DNA of 64,000 nucleotides from Paenibacillus plantiphilus (GTDB lineage: Bacteria; Bacillota; Bacilli; Paenibacillales; Paenibacillaceae), in assembly GCF_927798095.1 (NCBI RefSeq), contig NZ_CAKMMF010000001.1, positions 62,001 through 126,000 of the forward strand, given 5' to 3'. A program made the position numbers and the translations under genes. The notes under the pieces were generated by a model. The model was not told the origin of the DNA. It did no database searches and saw only the letters and a list, made by a program, of their open reading frames with translations. Each line of letters opens with the position of its first letter. Position 1 is the stretch's first letter. Shown here piece after piece: positions 54,529 to 63,505 of this stretch.

Positions 54529-54775
54529 CTGTAAGACGGTTTTTCAAGCTTACAGCACTTCTCGTTTCACTTTTTCGTGCTGTAACACTGTTTTTCAAGC
54601 TTACAGTGACAGGTGAAGGGGATTCTACTACGCCCCTCCATCTGTAAGACGGTTTTTCACGCTTACAGCACTTCTCGTTTCACTTTTTCGTGCTGTAACA
54701 CTGTTTTTCAAGCTTACAGCGACAGGTGAAGGGGATTCTACTACGCCCCGCCATCTGTAAGACGGTTTTTCAAAG
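54529..54775. repeat. 113-bp tandem repeat built of CTGTAAG palindromes (2.2 copies)
   Basis: Units begin at 54529, 54642 and 54755. Each full unit holds CTGTAAG-ACGGTTTTTCA(AG/CG)-CTTACAG and GCTGTAACACTGTTTTTCAA-GCTTACAGC. It is related to the motifs at 40615-40830. The frames read across it on the minus strand are repeats of each other and are not taken as genes. Just left of it, GACGTC occurs three times at 54482-54507. Confidence 0.85.
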
Positions 54776-54874
54776 TGAACAAGCTGGTTTGACTTTTCAA
54801 CAGCCTGCAAAAAAGCTACTTGCCTCCATGTTTGACCGCCGACGTGTGACCGAGTACCATGTGCCGCGATGTTT

Positions 54875-55060
54875 CTAGTTGGAAATGGGCATCTTGAGAA
54901 CTTTTTCAGAATGCCGACATGCAGCCTCCATGAGTGCGACTATGTATTTATTAGCAGCTGTGAGATTGTCCACATTGAATCGATAACCTCTTTTTCCCGC
55001 TTTCGCGACGGCCGGCACATCAATTAGTATTTTTGATTTGTGGGCTAATTCGACGCACAA
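54875..55060 (-). CDS. Doubtful 61-codon ORF
   Basis: Unrecognised. The frame opens at a TTG with only a weak AGAAGAG upstream and encodes VELAHKSKILIDVPAVAKAG, then KRGYRFNVDNLTAANKYI and VALMEAACRHSEKVLKM. The composition looks protein-like (balanced, amphipathic, ending in a plausible helix), so it may be the tail of a decayed gene, but an in-frame TGA lies about 20 codons upstream. Flanked by repeats on one side and a small hairpin (CCAGCGTTATCACTGG) on the other. Confidence 0.3.
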   Translation of the reverse strand: MCVELAHKSKILIDVPAVAKAGKRGYRFNVDNLTAANKYIVALMEAACRHSEKVLKMPISN

Positions 55061-55140
55061 GCAAGCTCTTCTTCTAAATAGTAAAAGAGGCCTCCATCAA
55101 CCAGCGTTATCACTGGTTAACGAAAGCCCCTATTATACAC

Positions 55141-55395
55141 TTACTCGTCGTCGTCTTCCTCCATCAGCCGCTTTGCTTCCAAATAAGCTTCGGTCTGACG
55201 GTCGCGTTCCCTGCCCTTCTCCTTCAGCCTTTCGATGGCGGGGAGAATAAGCGTGTCCACTTCCTTTTGCACCGTATAAGACAAGTCGTAGCGATTCTGC
55301 GATTCCAGGAACGAACCCACTTCCATCAGTGCGTTGTACCGATCCAGCTCATCGCGCGTAAGCAATCCACGAACTTGGACGCTGCAATGGCGCAT
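55141..55395 (-). CDS. Hypothetical acidic-tailed protein coupled to ndh (84 aa)
   Basis: An 84-residue soluble protein of unrecognised family. Its ATG overlaps the ndh stop codon as TAATG, so it is translationally coupled to ndh. It is predicted to be all helical: LLTRDELDRYNALMEVGSFL, RYDLSYTVQKEVDTLILPAI, then KEKGRERDRQTEAYLEAKRL and a MEEDDDE tail. No Cys, metal or nucleotide motif. Coupling suggests a role with the dehydrogenase, for example as a small partner or regulator; this is inference only. Confidence 0.8.
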   Translation of the reverse strand: MRHCSVQVRGLLTRDELDRYNALMEVGSFLESQNRYDLSYTVQKEVDTLILPAIERLKEKGRERDRQTEAYLEAKRLMEEDDDE

Positions 55396-56588
55396 TACAG
55401 AAACTTGCCTTTACGGATGACGAGCGGAATTCCGCCAATGATGTAAAGGTAGCGAATATCGATCGCTTTCTTCAGCATCGCTGCCACTCCGCCTTTGTAC
55501 TTGCGGCCGAACGCTACGCCGATTGCTTCGCCTTTGCCAAGGGATGCCACCGTACCTTTATTCTTGAACTCGAACTTCTTAAGCGGCTGATTCCGAATCG
55601 ACGCCACCAGATTGTGAGCACAAGTAACACCTTGCTGCATCGCAATTTGAGCAGTTGGCGGGAAAGGACGGCCCTCAGGGTTGAACATCAGCGAGTTGTC
55701 TCCAACTACGTAGATATTCTCATGTCCTGGCGCACGAAGCATATCGTCCACCTTAACGCGTCCGCGCATCGTCTCGAAGCCGGCTTCCTCAATGAGTCGG
55801 TTGCCGCGAACACCTGCTGCCCAGATAACGGTTGCAGAACGGATTTCCTCGCCTTCTCCAACGATAACGCCGTCTGGCGTACATTCCTTGATTGCCGTTC
55901 CGATGCGGAATGTAACACCCTTCTTCGTCAGCACCTGCATGCCGTACTCGACAAGCTCAGGGTCAAAGCCAGGCAGCGCAGTTGGCGCAGCCTCAATATT
56001 GTAAAGTTTGACGAGGGAAGGATCCACGTCAAATTGTTTGCACAGCTCTGGAATGCGGTCAGCCAGCTCGCCGACGAATTCGATACCCGTAAAGCCTGCG
56101 CCGCCAACTACGAACGTCAAGTAATCCAGACGGTGCGGCTCGCGCTTGAAACGGGCAAATTGATATTCGATGTGCTCGCGGATCAGACGGACCGAATTGA
56201 TGCTTCTGATGTTCATTGCATGCTCAAGCATACCTGGAATACCGAAAGTTTCCGGCTCGCCGCCAAGGCCGATAACCAAATAGTCATAGGAAAGCGTGCC
56301 ATCCTCAAGAATGACCTTCTTATCCTGTGTCCGTATTTGTACAACTGTCGATTTGACAAAATCAATTTTGAATTCGTCAATCAGCTTGGAGATGCTGACA
56401 CGGGCATTCTCCGTCTTATCTGTTCCCGCAGCCGGCATGTGGAGATGTGTGGTGATATAATGATAATCATGCTTGTTAACAAGCGTGACGTCGGCTTCGT
56501 TGTAATTCAATTCCTTTTGCAGGCGAAGCGCGGTCAGTACACCGCCGTACCCAGCTCCAAGTATAACGATTTTCGGTATGTTGCTCAT
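55395..56588 (-). CDS. ndh: Type II NADH dehydrogenase
   Basis: A 397-residue FAD enzyme passing electrons from NADH to menaquinone without proton pumping. First Rossmann motif VILGAGYGGVLTALRLQ, then DYHYITTHLHMPAAG, the NADH-binding motif FVVGGAGFTGIEFVGELADR, the ATVIWAAGVRGN strand, the second FAD segment IYVVGDNSLMF and the quinone-side PPTAQIAMQQG. C-terminal amphipathic membrane-attaching segment AAMLKKAIDIRYLYIIGGIP. The family in Bacillus includes YumB, YjlD and YutJ; the neighbour, a YumC-like gene, points to YumB. Divergent from that gene. Confidence 0.95.
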   Translation of the reverse strand: MSNIPKIVILGAGYGGVLTALRLQKELNYNEADVTLVNKHDYHYITTHLHMPAAGTDKTENARVSISKLIDEFKIDFVKSTVVQIRTQDKKVILEDGTLSYDYLVIGLGGEPETFGIPGMLEHAMNIRSINSVRLIREHIEYQFARFKREPHRLDYLTFVVGGAGFTGIEFVGELADRIPELCKQFDVDPSLVKLYNIEAAPTALPGFDPELVEYGMQVLTKKGVTFRIGTAIKECTPDGVIVGEGEEIRSATVIWAAGVRGNRLIEEAGFETMRGRVKVDDMLRAPGHENIYVVGDNSLMFNPEGRPFPPTAQIAMQQGVTCAHNLVASIRNQPLKKFEFKNKGTVASLGKGEAIGVAFGRKYKGGVAAMLKKAIDIRYLYIIGGIPLVIRKGKFL

Positions 56589-56886
56589 CGCAGAATCCCA
56601 TCCATTCCTAATTCTTTTTCGCTTTGTGAAAAATTACACAATCTCAGGCAAAAATTTAAATAGCGTACTTATAGTGTGCGAATCAAATAGCCCTTTTATT
56701 ACGGAGCGTCGACATCAATTCGACAAATAATATAATACCTCACATCATACAAACTTTTCGCAAAAAATTCAAGAGTTATTTATACGAAAAACTTTAGAGC
56801 TGCATACAATTTTTTTATTTCCATTGCTCAAGATGAAGGGCTATAATGAACAAAGTGTTAGTCAGATTCCATTGGAGGTGCCACCT

Positions 56887-57888
56887 GTGTCCAACTTATC
56901 AGCAGCTGAACAACAATCCGATATTGTCATCATTGGCGGAGGTCCCGCAGGTATGTTTGCCGCTTTCTACGGCGGAATGCGACAAGCTTCTGTTAAGATT
57001 ATAGAAAGCATGCCGCAGCTTGGCGGTCAATTGGCCGCGCTATATCCTGAGAAGTATATATATGATGTAGCCGGATTTCCGAAGGTGACTGCCGGCGAGC
57101 TCGTTAACCAGCTTAAGACGCAAATGGATCACTTTAAACCAACGGTCTGCCTCGAAGAGAAAGTACAGGAAGTCATCAAGCACGGCGAAAGATCATTCCA
57201 GATTGTAACAGACAAGACGACTCATTATGCCAAAGCGGTTATTATAACGGCCGGTGTTGGCGCCTTCGAGCCCCGTCGTCTGGAGCTGCCTGAGGCTGCT
57301 CAGTATGAGAAGAAAAATTTGCATTATTTCATACAGGATCTGAATCAATTCAAGGATCAGCATGTTCTTATAAGCGGCGGCGGCGATTCTGCTGTCGACT
57401 GGTCGCTCATGCTTGAGCCGATTGCTGCGAGCGTCACCCTTATCCACCGTCGCGACAAATTCAGAGCCCATGAGCATAGTGTTGAGAACCTGATGAATTC
57501 CAAGGTTAATGTTCTTACGCCATACGAAATTACAGCACTTCACGGTGCAGATCGCATAGAACGCGTTACCCTGCAAGAAATCAAGTCGAAGGAGATCAAA
57601 GAATTGCCAGTTGATGCTGTTATCGTTAACTTCGGCTTCGTCTCCTCTCTCGGTCCCATCTCCGAATGGGGATTGGAAATTAACGGCGGCTCCATCGTTG
57701 TTGACTCACGTATGGAGACCAATATTCCAGGAATATTCGCCGCCGGCGATGTCACAACTTATCCCGGGAAGCTCAAGCTGATTGCCGTCGGTTTCGGTGA
57801 AGCGCCTACCGCGATCAATAATGCGAAGGTATACGTCGATCCGGATGCCAAGCTCTCGCCAGGACACAGCAGCAACATGAAATTATAG
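56887..57888 (+). CDS. Ferredoxin/flavodoxin-NADP+ reductase type 2 (YumC-like)
   Basis: A 333-residue thioredoxin-reductase-like flavoprotein lacking the CxxC pair, which marks ferredoxin-NADP reductase type 2. FAD motif [25 protein letters not shown] motif [14 protein letters not shown], and [20 protein letters not shown] near the C-terminus. Start taken as the GTG at 56887 with GGAGGTG six bases before, giving almost the exact length of Bacillus YumC; the frame runs back 21 codons to an ATG at 56824 through a TATAAT at 56839-56844 that is probably the promoter -10 box. Confidence 0.93.
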   Translation: MSNLSAAEQQSDIVIIGGGPAGMFAAFYGGMRQASVKIIESMPQLGGQLAALYPEKYIYDVAGFPKVTAGELVNQLKTQMDHFKPTVCLEEKVQEVIKHGERSFQIVTDKTTHYAKAVIITAGVGAFEPRRLELPEAAQYEKKNLHYFIQDLNQFKDQHVLISGGGDSAVDWSLMLEPIAASVTLIHRRDKFRAHEHSVENLMNSKVNVLTPYEITALHGADRIERVTLQEIKSKEIKELPVDAVIVNFGFVSSLGPISEWGLEINGGSIVVDSRMETNIPGIFAAGDVTTYPGKLKLIAVGFGEAPTAINNAKVYVDPDAKLSPGHSSNMKL

Positions 57889-57970
57889 CAATGAAATTAA
57901 ACAAATAGGGTATCCTAACTTTGCCCGGCGAATGGATTCATGCGCTGCTAAAGGAGGATACCCTTTATTT

Positions 57971-58249
57971 ATGTTATGTCCCATTTGCAATGGATTGGAG
58001 CAGCTGTCCGTCATATGTCGGACATGTTCAAGAACTCTGGACGATTGTGGACGCATGAGCGATTATTCAGCGCCATACGCACCCTATCAGCCCTTGGCTG
58101 ATGACCCCTCCTGCTGTATGGAAACGATGACTTTCAATCTCAGGTGCAGACATGTCGTATATTGTGCAGGTTGCAATTATACCGATGAGGTTGCCGTTCT
58201 GTTGTGGGATTCGCCCGAGGTGTTGAATAAGCCTGGCATTATGCAGTAA
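57971..58249 (+). CDS. Small cysteine-rich (zinc-ribbon-like) hypothetical protein
   Basis: A 92-residue protein. The ATG at 57971 has AAAGGAGGAT eleven bases before; the longer frame from 57932 starts at a TTG. CPICNGLEQLSVICRTCSR gives a CxxC...CxxC zinc-ribbon, and a second set follows (DDPSCCMETM, LRCRHVVYCAGCNY). The family is not recognised. Position just after the reductase suggests readthrough from it. The last 11 bases overlap the convergent sda gene. Confidence 0.75.
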   Translation: MLCPICNGLEQLSVICRTCSRTLDDCGRMSDYSAPYAPYQPLADDPSCCMETMTFNLRCRHVVYCAGCNYTDEVAVLLWDSPEVLNKPGIMQ

Positions 58250-58382
58250 TCCGATAGTGATCAGGATTGATTTGTCTGCGTTTCATTTCTTCGGCAAGCA
58301 GAAGAATAAAGTCCAGCTCCAAATGATAATTAACAGCCAACCGGTAGGCATCTACGAGAAGATCATCCGATAAAATTTCCAT
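58239..58382 (-). CDS. sda: Sporulation checkpoint histidine-kinase inhibitor Sda
   Basis: A 47-residue protein, too short for most gene finders. Sequence MEILSDDLLVDAYRLAVNYH, then LELDFILLLAEEMKRRQINP, matches the Sda pattern (LSDELLIESYxxA...LxxDFIxLIxxEIxRR), which forms a helical hairpin that blocks KinA-type kinases when replication is perturbed. ATG at 58382 follows AAGGAGTGTGCATAG. A cluster of five DnaA boxes lies 69-170 bases upstream, the same kind of arrangement known for Bacillus sda, where DnaA activates it. Overlaps the convergent zinc-ribbon gene. Confidence 0.9.
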   Translation of the reverse strand: MEILSDDLLVDAYRLAVNYHLELDFILLLAEEMKRRQINPDHYRITA

Positions 58383-58450
58383 CTATGCACACTCCTTCCT
58401 TCTTTTTGTTTCATCTTAGCATGTCCCTAATAGCAGAACAAGTGTTCCGG

Positions 58451-58549
58451 TTATCCACAGCATGCTGTGGACATTATGTGTGCAAGTTGTGGGTAATGGT
58501 CGAATAAACAGGAATATCAATGCGGAATATGTGGATATGATTATACACA
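58451..58549. promoter_or_regulatory. DnaA-box cluster upstream of sda
   Basis: TTATCCACA at 58451-58459 (perfect), TGTGGACAT at 58466-58474, TGTGGGTAA at 58488-58496, TGTGGATAT at 58530-58538, TTATACACA at 58541-58549. Orientation alternates; three of the others differ from consensus by one base and one by two. Confidence 0.88.
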
Positions 58550-58645
58550 GCTCCTCCGCACGGAATTCCAATAAAAAACTTTTATGGATACTCTCTATTC
58601 TATTAGCTAAATATATTAAATCCAGTTAACAACTGTTCCTAGCCA

Positions 58646-59320
58646 TTACTGCGGCCGTGTATTCACCTCGAATATCCACAGCTTCCCACTCTTATCAATC
58701 CCATAATCGAAGCCAAGCTGACCAATACCCGGGAACCGATTCTCCAGCATTTGCGTAGCTAATTTTGTCAGCATCCTCATCTCTCGCTTCTTACCCGATA
58801 CTGCACGGGCCGAAACCGATTGTCGAATGCCTTGGGAGCCGGTTAGACTTGTACCTCCTCGGCAGAGGTTGGTGACAAACAATCCCTTCCTTGCCAATCT
58901 CCCGACAATTGCTGTAATTAACCATCGGCCATCCGGCTGTTTCACATGCTTGACTCGATAATCGATTGGCCGTCCGCTGATCGTTGCCAGTCTGATTCCC
59001 TTCTGAATCAAATATTTGCGTCCCTTGCGCAGTGTGTTGAGCGACTGATAAAGTCCATCGAAGCTGGAGAATCGTCTCGTACTACTAAAGTACGTATGCG
59101 AGTAGCCCCCGCCTTCTTTCGATACTTTGATCACACCATGCCCCCCTGCCCCGCAAACAGGCTTGATAACGACCATCCCATGCGACTGAAGCATAGTCCT
59201 CAAGCTAGCTGGCGAGAATATCCTTGTCGGCGGAATATGCGGCGCAATCTGCGAATGGGACAGCAGCACCTCCGTCTTTGCCCATTTGCTGGCCAGTTGC
59301 CTTCCTTGTCCTTCACCCAT
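58646..59320 (-). CDS. YheC/YheD-family ATP-grasp protein (short form)
   Basis: A 224-residue ATP-grasp protein of the YheC/YheD family; in Bacillus these are associated with the spore coat. Start taken at the ATG at 59320 (AAAGGGG nine bases before); the ATG at 59338 is an alternative. Motifs: MVVIKPVCGAGGHGVIKV (ATP-binding lysine and glycine loop), YLIQKGIRLATISGRPIDYR, and the metal-binding end FDYGIDKSGKLWIFEVNTRP. It lacks the long N-terminal region of full YheC/D proteins (about 360-450 residues), so it is a reduced, ATP-grasp-only version. Substrate unknown. Confidence 0.85.
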   Translation of the reverse strand: MGEGQGRQLASKWAKTEVLLSHSQIAPHIPPTRIFSPASLRTMLQSHGMVVIKPVCGAGGHGVIKVSKEGGGYSHTYFSSTRRFSSFDGLYQSLNTLRKGRKYLIQKGIRLATISGRPIDYRVKHVKQPDGRWLITAIVGRLARKGLFVTNLCRGGTSLTGSQGIRQSVSARAVSGKKREMRMLTKLATQMLENRFPGIGQLGFDYGIDKSGKLWIFEVNTRPQ

Positions 59321-59445
59321 GACAACTTCCCCTTTCATATCATCCTACTAATCCATAATATGCCTCAAAGACAGTCGTCTCTTGGATGATTGACCGCTTC
59401 CACTCGCCTGATTGAATAGGTGATAGAGATAGATGGAAGAACAAA

Positions 59446-59484
59446 GAGCCTCCTAAACCGCGTCATCAGCGGCTTGGGAGGCTT
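59446..59484 (-). terminator. Terminator of the Bce-type operon
   Basis: GAGCCTCC and GGAGGCTTC arms with inner CCGC/GCGG; the minus strand continues CTCTTTGTTCTTCC. Confidence 0.7.
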
Positions 59485-59509
59485 CAGGTTCATAAGGGCA
59501 AGGAACAAA

Positions 59510-61462
59510 TCACACAGCAGCCTTCAACAGCCGTCTCATATAATTAGTGCAGGCTACCGCAAAATATAAGGTTTGCATAATAATATATATCCCGACTATA
59601 ACGCCAGCGTAGTGCCATACGTCCATCATAATCAGATTGCCCAGCGCCTTCATAGCGAAGAAGGTATGGACGATCCCGACTGCCACCGGAACAAGGAAAA
59701 TAATTCCCACCTGCGATATGACGATGCGCCGGACCTCACTAACCGTCATTCCGATTCGTGTCAGCGCTCTGATCTGCGCCTCATCCTCCTTCAGTTCGGT
59801 AAACAGCTTGAAGTAAAGCATGCTTCCTGAAGCGATGAAGAACAGACAGCTCACGAATAATCCGATAAAGAGGGTCAGAGCTGAGGTTTGCTTCATATGA
59901 AGATAGGATGAAACCCGATTCATCTGCGCGAATTGCTCATGATCGGAATCGATTGCCGCCTCTATCTTCCTAACCGTCGTGAGCGCGCTCTCCCAATCTT
60001 TAATTTCGAAGCCATAAGCTACTTTTTGCCCAGCCATCGGTGTTGCCGATAGCCACTTCTTGTACTGCGCATCATCAACGACGATCAAATTCCTGAAGCT
60101 CTCGATCGGTGCAATGATTGCGCCGAACTGCATAGGGTCCATGTCCAATGTGGTCCGCTCGCCATTCAACTGAATTTCCAGAGAGGAGAAATCCAAGTCC
60201 GGCTTGCTTGATTGTTCCTTGTACTTGTATGGAAATACGATGACAGCCCGGCCGTTCACAACAGACAGTTTCGACACCTTTTTCAGCTCCGCGACACGAT
60301 TGTAATCCGATTCCGATACGACAGCTGCCGTCCAATTGTCATAAAGAAGCTTCTCCCCATCGCCCTTCCTGACCTTCTCTGTCGGAATGCCAACAAGCTG
60401 CACCTCATAGTCAAGCTCCCGCCCGTCACCCTTCACTATCTCGCGGACTTTGTCCGGATGAATGACCGCATGGGATTGAAGCCCCCTCTCAATAAACCCG
60501 ATCGTTTGAGGCGTTTGAGATAAAACCTGCTCCTTCCCTCCCTTATCAAACACATAGAAGGTTCCCGATGCGGTCAGAATGACTGCGCTCAATATCGATA
60601 CCATGAACAAAATCCGCGCATTATCCTTAAGCTTGAACGCCATCTGCGACAAAATAATCATATTCGTCCGGTTGTAGAAGAGCTTCTTGTTCTTCTGCGC
60701 CAATCGTATTAACGCAATGCTGCCCTGTGTGAATAAGAAATACGTGCCGACCGTAACAAGCCCCAGTATGGGAAGCATGAGGATGACAGCCGTGCTCACA
60801 TTCATCGTATACGCCAACGCATATCCTGCGCCTAGACATAGGACAGATAGAATAGACAGCCATATAGAGAATACCGGCAGCTTCTTCGGCTTGTTCGCTT
60901 CCTTCAGCAGCTCGACAATTTCTGAACGGCCAATCCGTATCGTTATCAGAAAAGTCAGAACAATAAACAACAGGAAAAAACCAACAACGGTAAATAGAAC
61001 AGCCTTCAATGGCACTGCGAACGGGATCGGGCTTGCAACTTGGAGCAGAACAGCCATCGCCATGAAGAACAGCTTGCTCAGCAGCATGCCGATACCGATG
61101 CCGACTGTGATCGCGAGCAAGGCGATAAAGACACTTTCCAGCATCAGCATCCAGCGCATCTGCCCTCTCGTCATTCCGAACAAGGTGTATAGTCCCAGCT
61201 CTTTCTTACGCGTCTTGAGAAAAGCAGAATTAGCATAAAGGATAAAGAAGAACGAGAAAATCGCCACAATATACTCGCACGCAACCATGCCTTGGCGTAC
61301 GCTGCCAGCTCCTTTAATCTCACCATTAATGACATCGGGATGAAAGATAAAGGAAGCGTACATGTAGAAGACGAAGACAGAGAAGACACTGCTCAGGAAA
61401 AAAGCGCTGTACGCCCGCCAATTCCCCCGAATACCGCTAAGAGCGAGCGAACGGAATGTCAT
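59510..61462 (-). CDS. Bce-type ABC transporter permease (FtsX-like)
   Basis: A 650-residue permease of the peptide-antibiotic type (BceB/VraE). It starts at the ATG at 61462, MTFRSLALSGIRGNWRAYSA, behind GGGAGGGAACTTCG; the frame runs further back through bceA-like codons. Ten spans are visible with the large extracytoplasmic domain (about 310-520) between spans 7 and 8, which in BceB both senses the antibiotic complex and drives its removal. FtsX-like regions: KTRKKELGLYTLFGMTRGQM and EDEAQIRALTRIGMTVSEVR. Overlaps the ATPase gene by 26 bases. Confidence 0.92.
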   Translation of the reverse strand: MTFRSLALSGIRGNWRAYSAFFLSSVFSVFVFYMYASFIFHPDVINGEIKGAGSVRQGMVACEYIVAIFSFFFILYANSAFLKTRKKELGLYTLFGMTRGQMRWMLMLESVFIALLAITVGIGIGMLLSKLFFMAMAVLLQVASPIPFAVPLKAVLFTVVGFFLLFIVLTFLITIRIGRSEIVELLKEANKPKKLPVFSIWLSILSVLCLGAGYALAYTMNVSTAVILMLPILGLVTVGTYFLFTQGSIALIRLAQKNKKLFYNRTNMIILSQMAFKLKDNARILFMVSILSAVILTASGTFYVFDKGGKEQVLSQTPQTIGFIERGLQSHAVIHPDKVREIVKGDGRELDYEVQLVGIPTEKVRKGDGEKLLYDNWTAAVVSESDYNRVAELKKVSKLSVVNGRAVIVFPYKYKEQSSKPDLDFSSLEIQLNGERTTLDMDPMQFGAIIAPIESFRNLIVVDDAQYKKWLSATPMAGQKVAYGFEIKDWESALTTVRKIEAAIDSDHEQFAQMNRVSSYLHMKQTSALTLFIGLFVSCLFFIASGSMLYFKLFTELKEDEAQIRALTRIGMTVSEVRRIVISQVGIIFLVPVAVGIVHTFFAMKALGNLIMMDVWHYAGVIVGIYIIMQTLYFAVACTNYMRRLLKAAV

Positions 61463-62213
61463 CGAAGTTCCCTCCCAACACACTGAGCGCATCCAATATT
61501 TGCTGAAAGAACAGCTGTCGGCTTGTGCCGCGGCGAATCTCCGAGAAAAACTTGCCATCCTTTATAAAAATAATACGCCGGCAGTAGCTCGCAGCGAAGG
61601 GATCATGTGTGACCATTGCAATCGTTGCGCCAAGCTGTTCATTCAAGTCCTTCAACGATTCCATCACGTCCTTGGCTGCCTTGGAATCGAGATTTCCTGT
61701 CAATTCATCTGCGAGAAGTATCGAAGGCTGGTGAATCATTGCCCGGGCAATAGCCGCTCTTTGCTTCTGTCCGCCGGATACCTCGTATGTTCTTTTGTCC
61801 AGAATAGCCGATATTCCGAGCAGCTCCGCACAGGGTCCCAGACTTTCTTCGATCTTGGCCAGCAGCACGCCATCGAGTACGAGCGGCAGAACGATATTTT
61901 CTTTGATCGATAGAGTATCCAACAAATTGAAATCCTGGAATATAAAACCTAGTTCTCTCCTGCGAAACAACGCCAGCTGCTTTTCATTCAGCTTGGTTGG
62001 CTCCTTGCCGTTTATCTCGATCCGTCCCGAGGTCGGTCTGTCGATTGTGGCAAGCAGGTTGAGCAGTGTTGTTTTGCCGCTCCCGGAGGGACCCATAATT
62101 CCGACAAAATCACCCTTGTCCACCTCGAAATGGATATCCTCCAACGCTTTATACGTAATATTCCCTTTGCTGCTATAGGTTTTGCAAAGTGCCTCCGTCT
62201 TCAAAACAGTCAT
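61437..62213 (-). CDS. Bce-type ABC transporter ATP-binding protein
   Basis: A 258-residue ATPase partner of the FtsX-like permease. Walker A GIMGPSGSGKTTLLNLLATI, Q-loop FIFQDFNLLDTLSIKENIVL, signature YEVSGGQKQRAAIARAM, Walker B SILLADELTGNLDS, switch His in VTHDPFAASYC. The ADELTGNLD and DTLSIKENI wording is typical of the MacB/BceA class. ATG at 62213 follows GGGAGGCCGAGAG. Lies 133 bases after the kinase gene. Confidence 0.95.
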   Translation of the reverse strand: MTVLKTEALCKTYSSKGNITYKALEDIHFEVDKGDFVGIMGPSGSGKTTLLNLLATIDRPTSGRIEINGKEPTKLNEKQLALFRRRELGFIFQDFNLLDTLSIKENIVLPLVLDGVLLAKIEESLGPCAELLGISAILDKRTYEVSGGQKQRAAIARAMIHQPSILLADELTGNLDSKAAKDVMESLKDLNEQLGATIAMVTHDPFAASYCRRIIFIKDGKFFSEIRRGTSRQLFFQQILDALSVLGGNFDDIPFARS

Positions 62214-62346
62214 CTCTCGGCCTCCCTAAGTTATGCAGAGCAGGCAGTTCCGCCGCTTTGCAAGCATACGATTCATGATTGCTATCAGTATACCCTCAGA
62301 GGCAGTCCGTTCCCCATCGATTAAACTTTCAATTGCCAGCCCAACC

Positions 62347-63483
62347 TTACAATGCTGTCACCTTATCCGACAGCTGCTGCAAGCTGCTGGGCAGGAAGAC
62401 AATGGTCGCAGTCGTGCCGACCCCCTGCTCCGATGAGACGGTCAGCTTATGTCCCAGCTTGGCGCATACCTGTTTGGCCAGATAAAGTCCCATGCCTGTC
62501 GATTCCTCTACCAGACGCCCATTGTCTCCTGTGAAGAAAGGCTCATAGATGCGCGGCAGATCATGCCCCGCAATGCCTATTCCTTCATCGATGATTTGCA
62601 GCGACACCCCATCTGCCTGATCTGGAATAGACGCGATGCGAATGCGCAGTTTCTTGCTGCCGGACTTTTGCTTACTGTATTTGATGGCGTTGCCGATGAG
62701 CTGGTTAATGACAAAAGCCATCCATTTCTCATCGCTCTGAACGACACCCTCGCCTTCAATTTGCGGATAGATCTTATAGCGAATGCATAGACGCTTGTGC
62801 ATATTCACAACTTGTCTGACAGTCTCATGCAGAGAGATGGAACGGATATGGACATCCACCTCAAACTTCTCCAACCTGGCAGTATAGAGCATCATATCCA
62901 GACCGCGAGTCAGCCTGTCGGTCTCCTCCTGAATGCTTCGCAGATCAGACTTCCAGCCAGCAGCCTCCTGCTGCGAATCCGCTTGCTCCCCTTGCTGCGT
63001 AATGAGATCAATTACGGCAATCGGCGTCTTCATCTGGTGCACCCATTGATGAATAAAGTGCTGATGGATCTCAAGCTGTCTTCGATAGCGCCCCAGCTCG
63101 TCCATGTAAGCCTGGTGCTGCGCCTTCAGCAATTCCTGCACGGCAAGCTGATCGGCGGTTACGCCTGATCGGACTCTGAGCGAGGCATTCAATGCCGACG
63201 CTTGCCCAATCGCCTCATTCAACTGTATGTAATACGGCCGCTGGCGCAAATAATCGAATGCGAGCCAGAACAGGATGCAGCATACTGCCAGCAGCCCCGC
63301 GTACAAAGCCATCGTCATATCCATCATTGTGGGAAAATACATTTCACCTAAAATAATAGAAGCCCCGGATAAGAGCAGTGCCGCGATAAATACGAGGATA
63401 TATCCGACTCGGCCGCGAAAATAGCGAATCCACGTAATCTCATGCACATCTTGACGCCCCTCTGCATACTCATAACTGCCCAA
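62347..63483 (-). CDS. Bce-type intramembrane-sensing histidine kinase
   Basis: A 378-residue kinase. Two closely spaced spans (about 28-46 and 55-76) with almost no loop between them mark an intramembrane-sensing kinase that receives its signal from the ABC permease. H-box HQWVHQMKTPIAVIDL, N-box NQLIGNAIKYSKQ, G-boxes DEGIGIAGHDLPRIYEPFFTG, split here as DEGIGIAGHD and IYEPFFTG, and STGMGLYLAKQVC. The start is a TTG at 63483 with AAGGAG nine bases before; a GTG at 63447 with GAGGGG upstream is also possible. Second gene of the module. Confidence 0.92.
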   Translation of the reverse strand: MGSYEYAEGRQDVHEITWIRYFRGRVGYILVFIAALLLSGASIILGEMYFPTMMDMTMALYAGLLAVCCILFWLAFDYLRQRPYYIQLNEAIGQASALNASLRVRSGVTADQLAVQELLKAQHQAYMDELGRYRRQLEIHQHFIHQWVHQMKTPIAVIDLITQQGEQADSQQEAAGWKSDLRSIQEETDRLTRGLDMMLYTARLEKFEVDVHIRSISLHETVRQVVNMHKRLCIRYKIYPQIEGEGVVQSDEKWMAFVINQLIGNAIKYSKQKSGSKKLRIRIASIPDQADGVSLQIIDEGIGIAGHDLPRIYEPFFTGDNGRLVEESTGMGLYLAKQVCAKLGHKLTVSSEQGVGTTATIVFLPSSLQQLSDKVTAL

Positions 63484-63505
63484 CCCTCGTCACTCCTTCC
63501 AGCGC

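Noticed and set aside
54245-54810. Two minus-strand frames sharing the peptide NSVTARKSETRSAVS
   Set aside because: Both are read across the 113-bp palindromic repeat; similarity is explained by the DNA repeat, and neither has a start signal.
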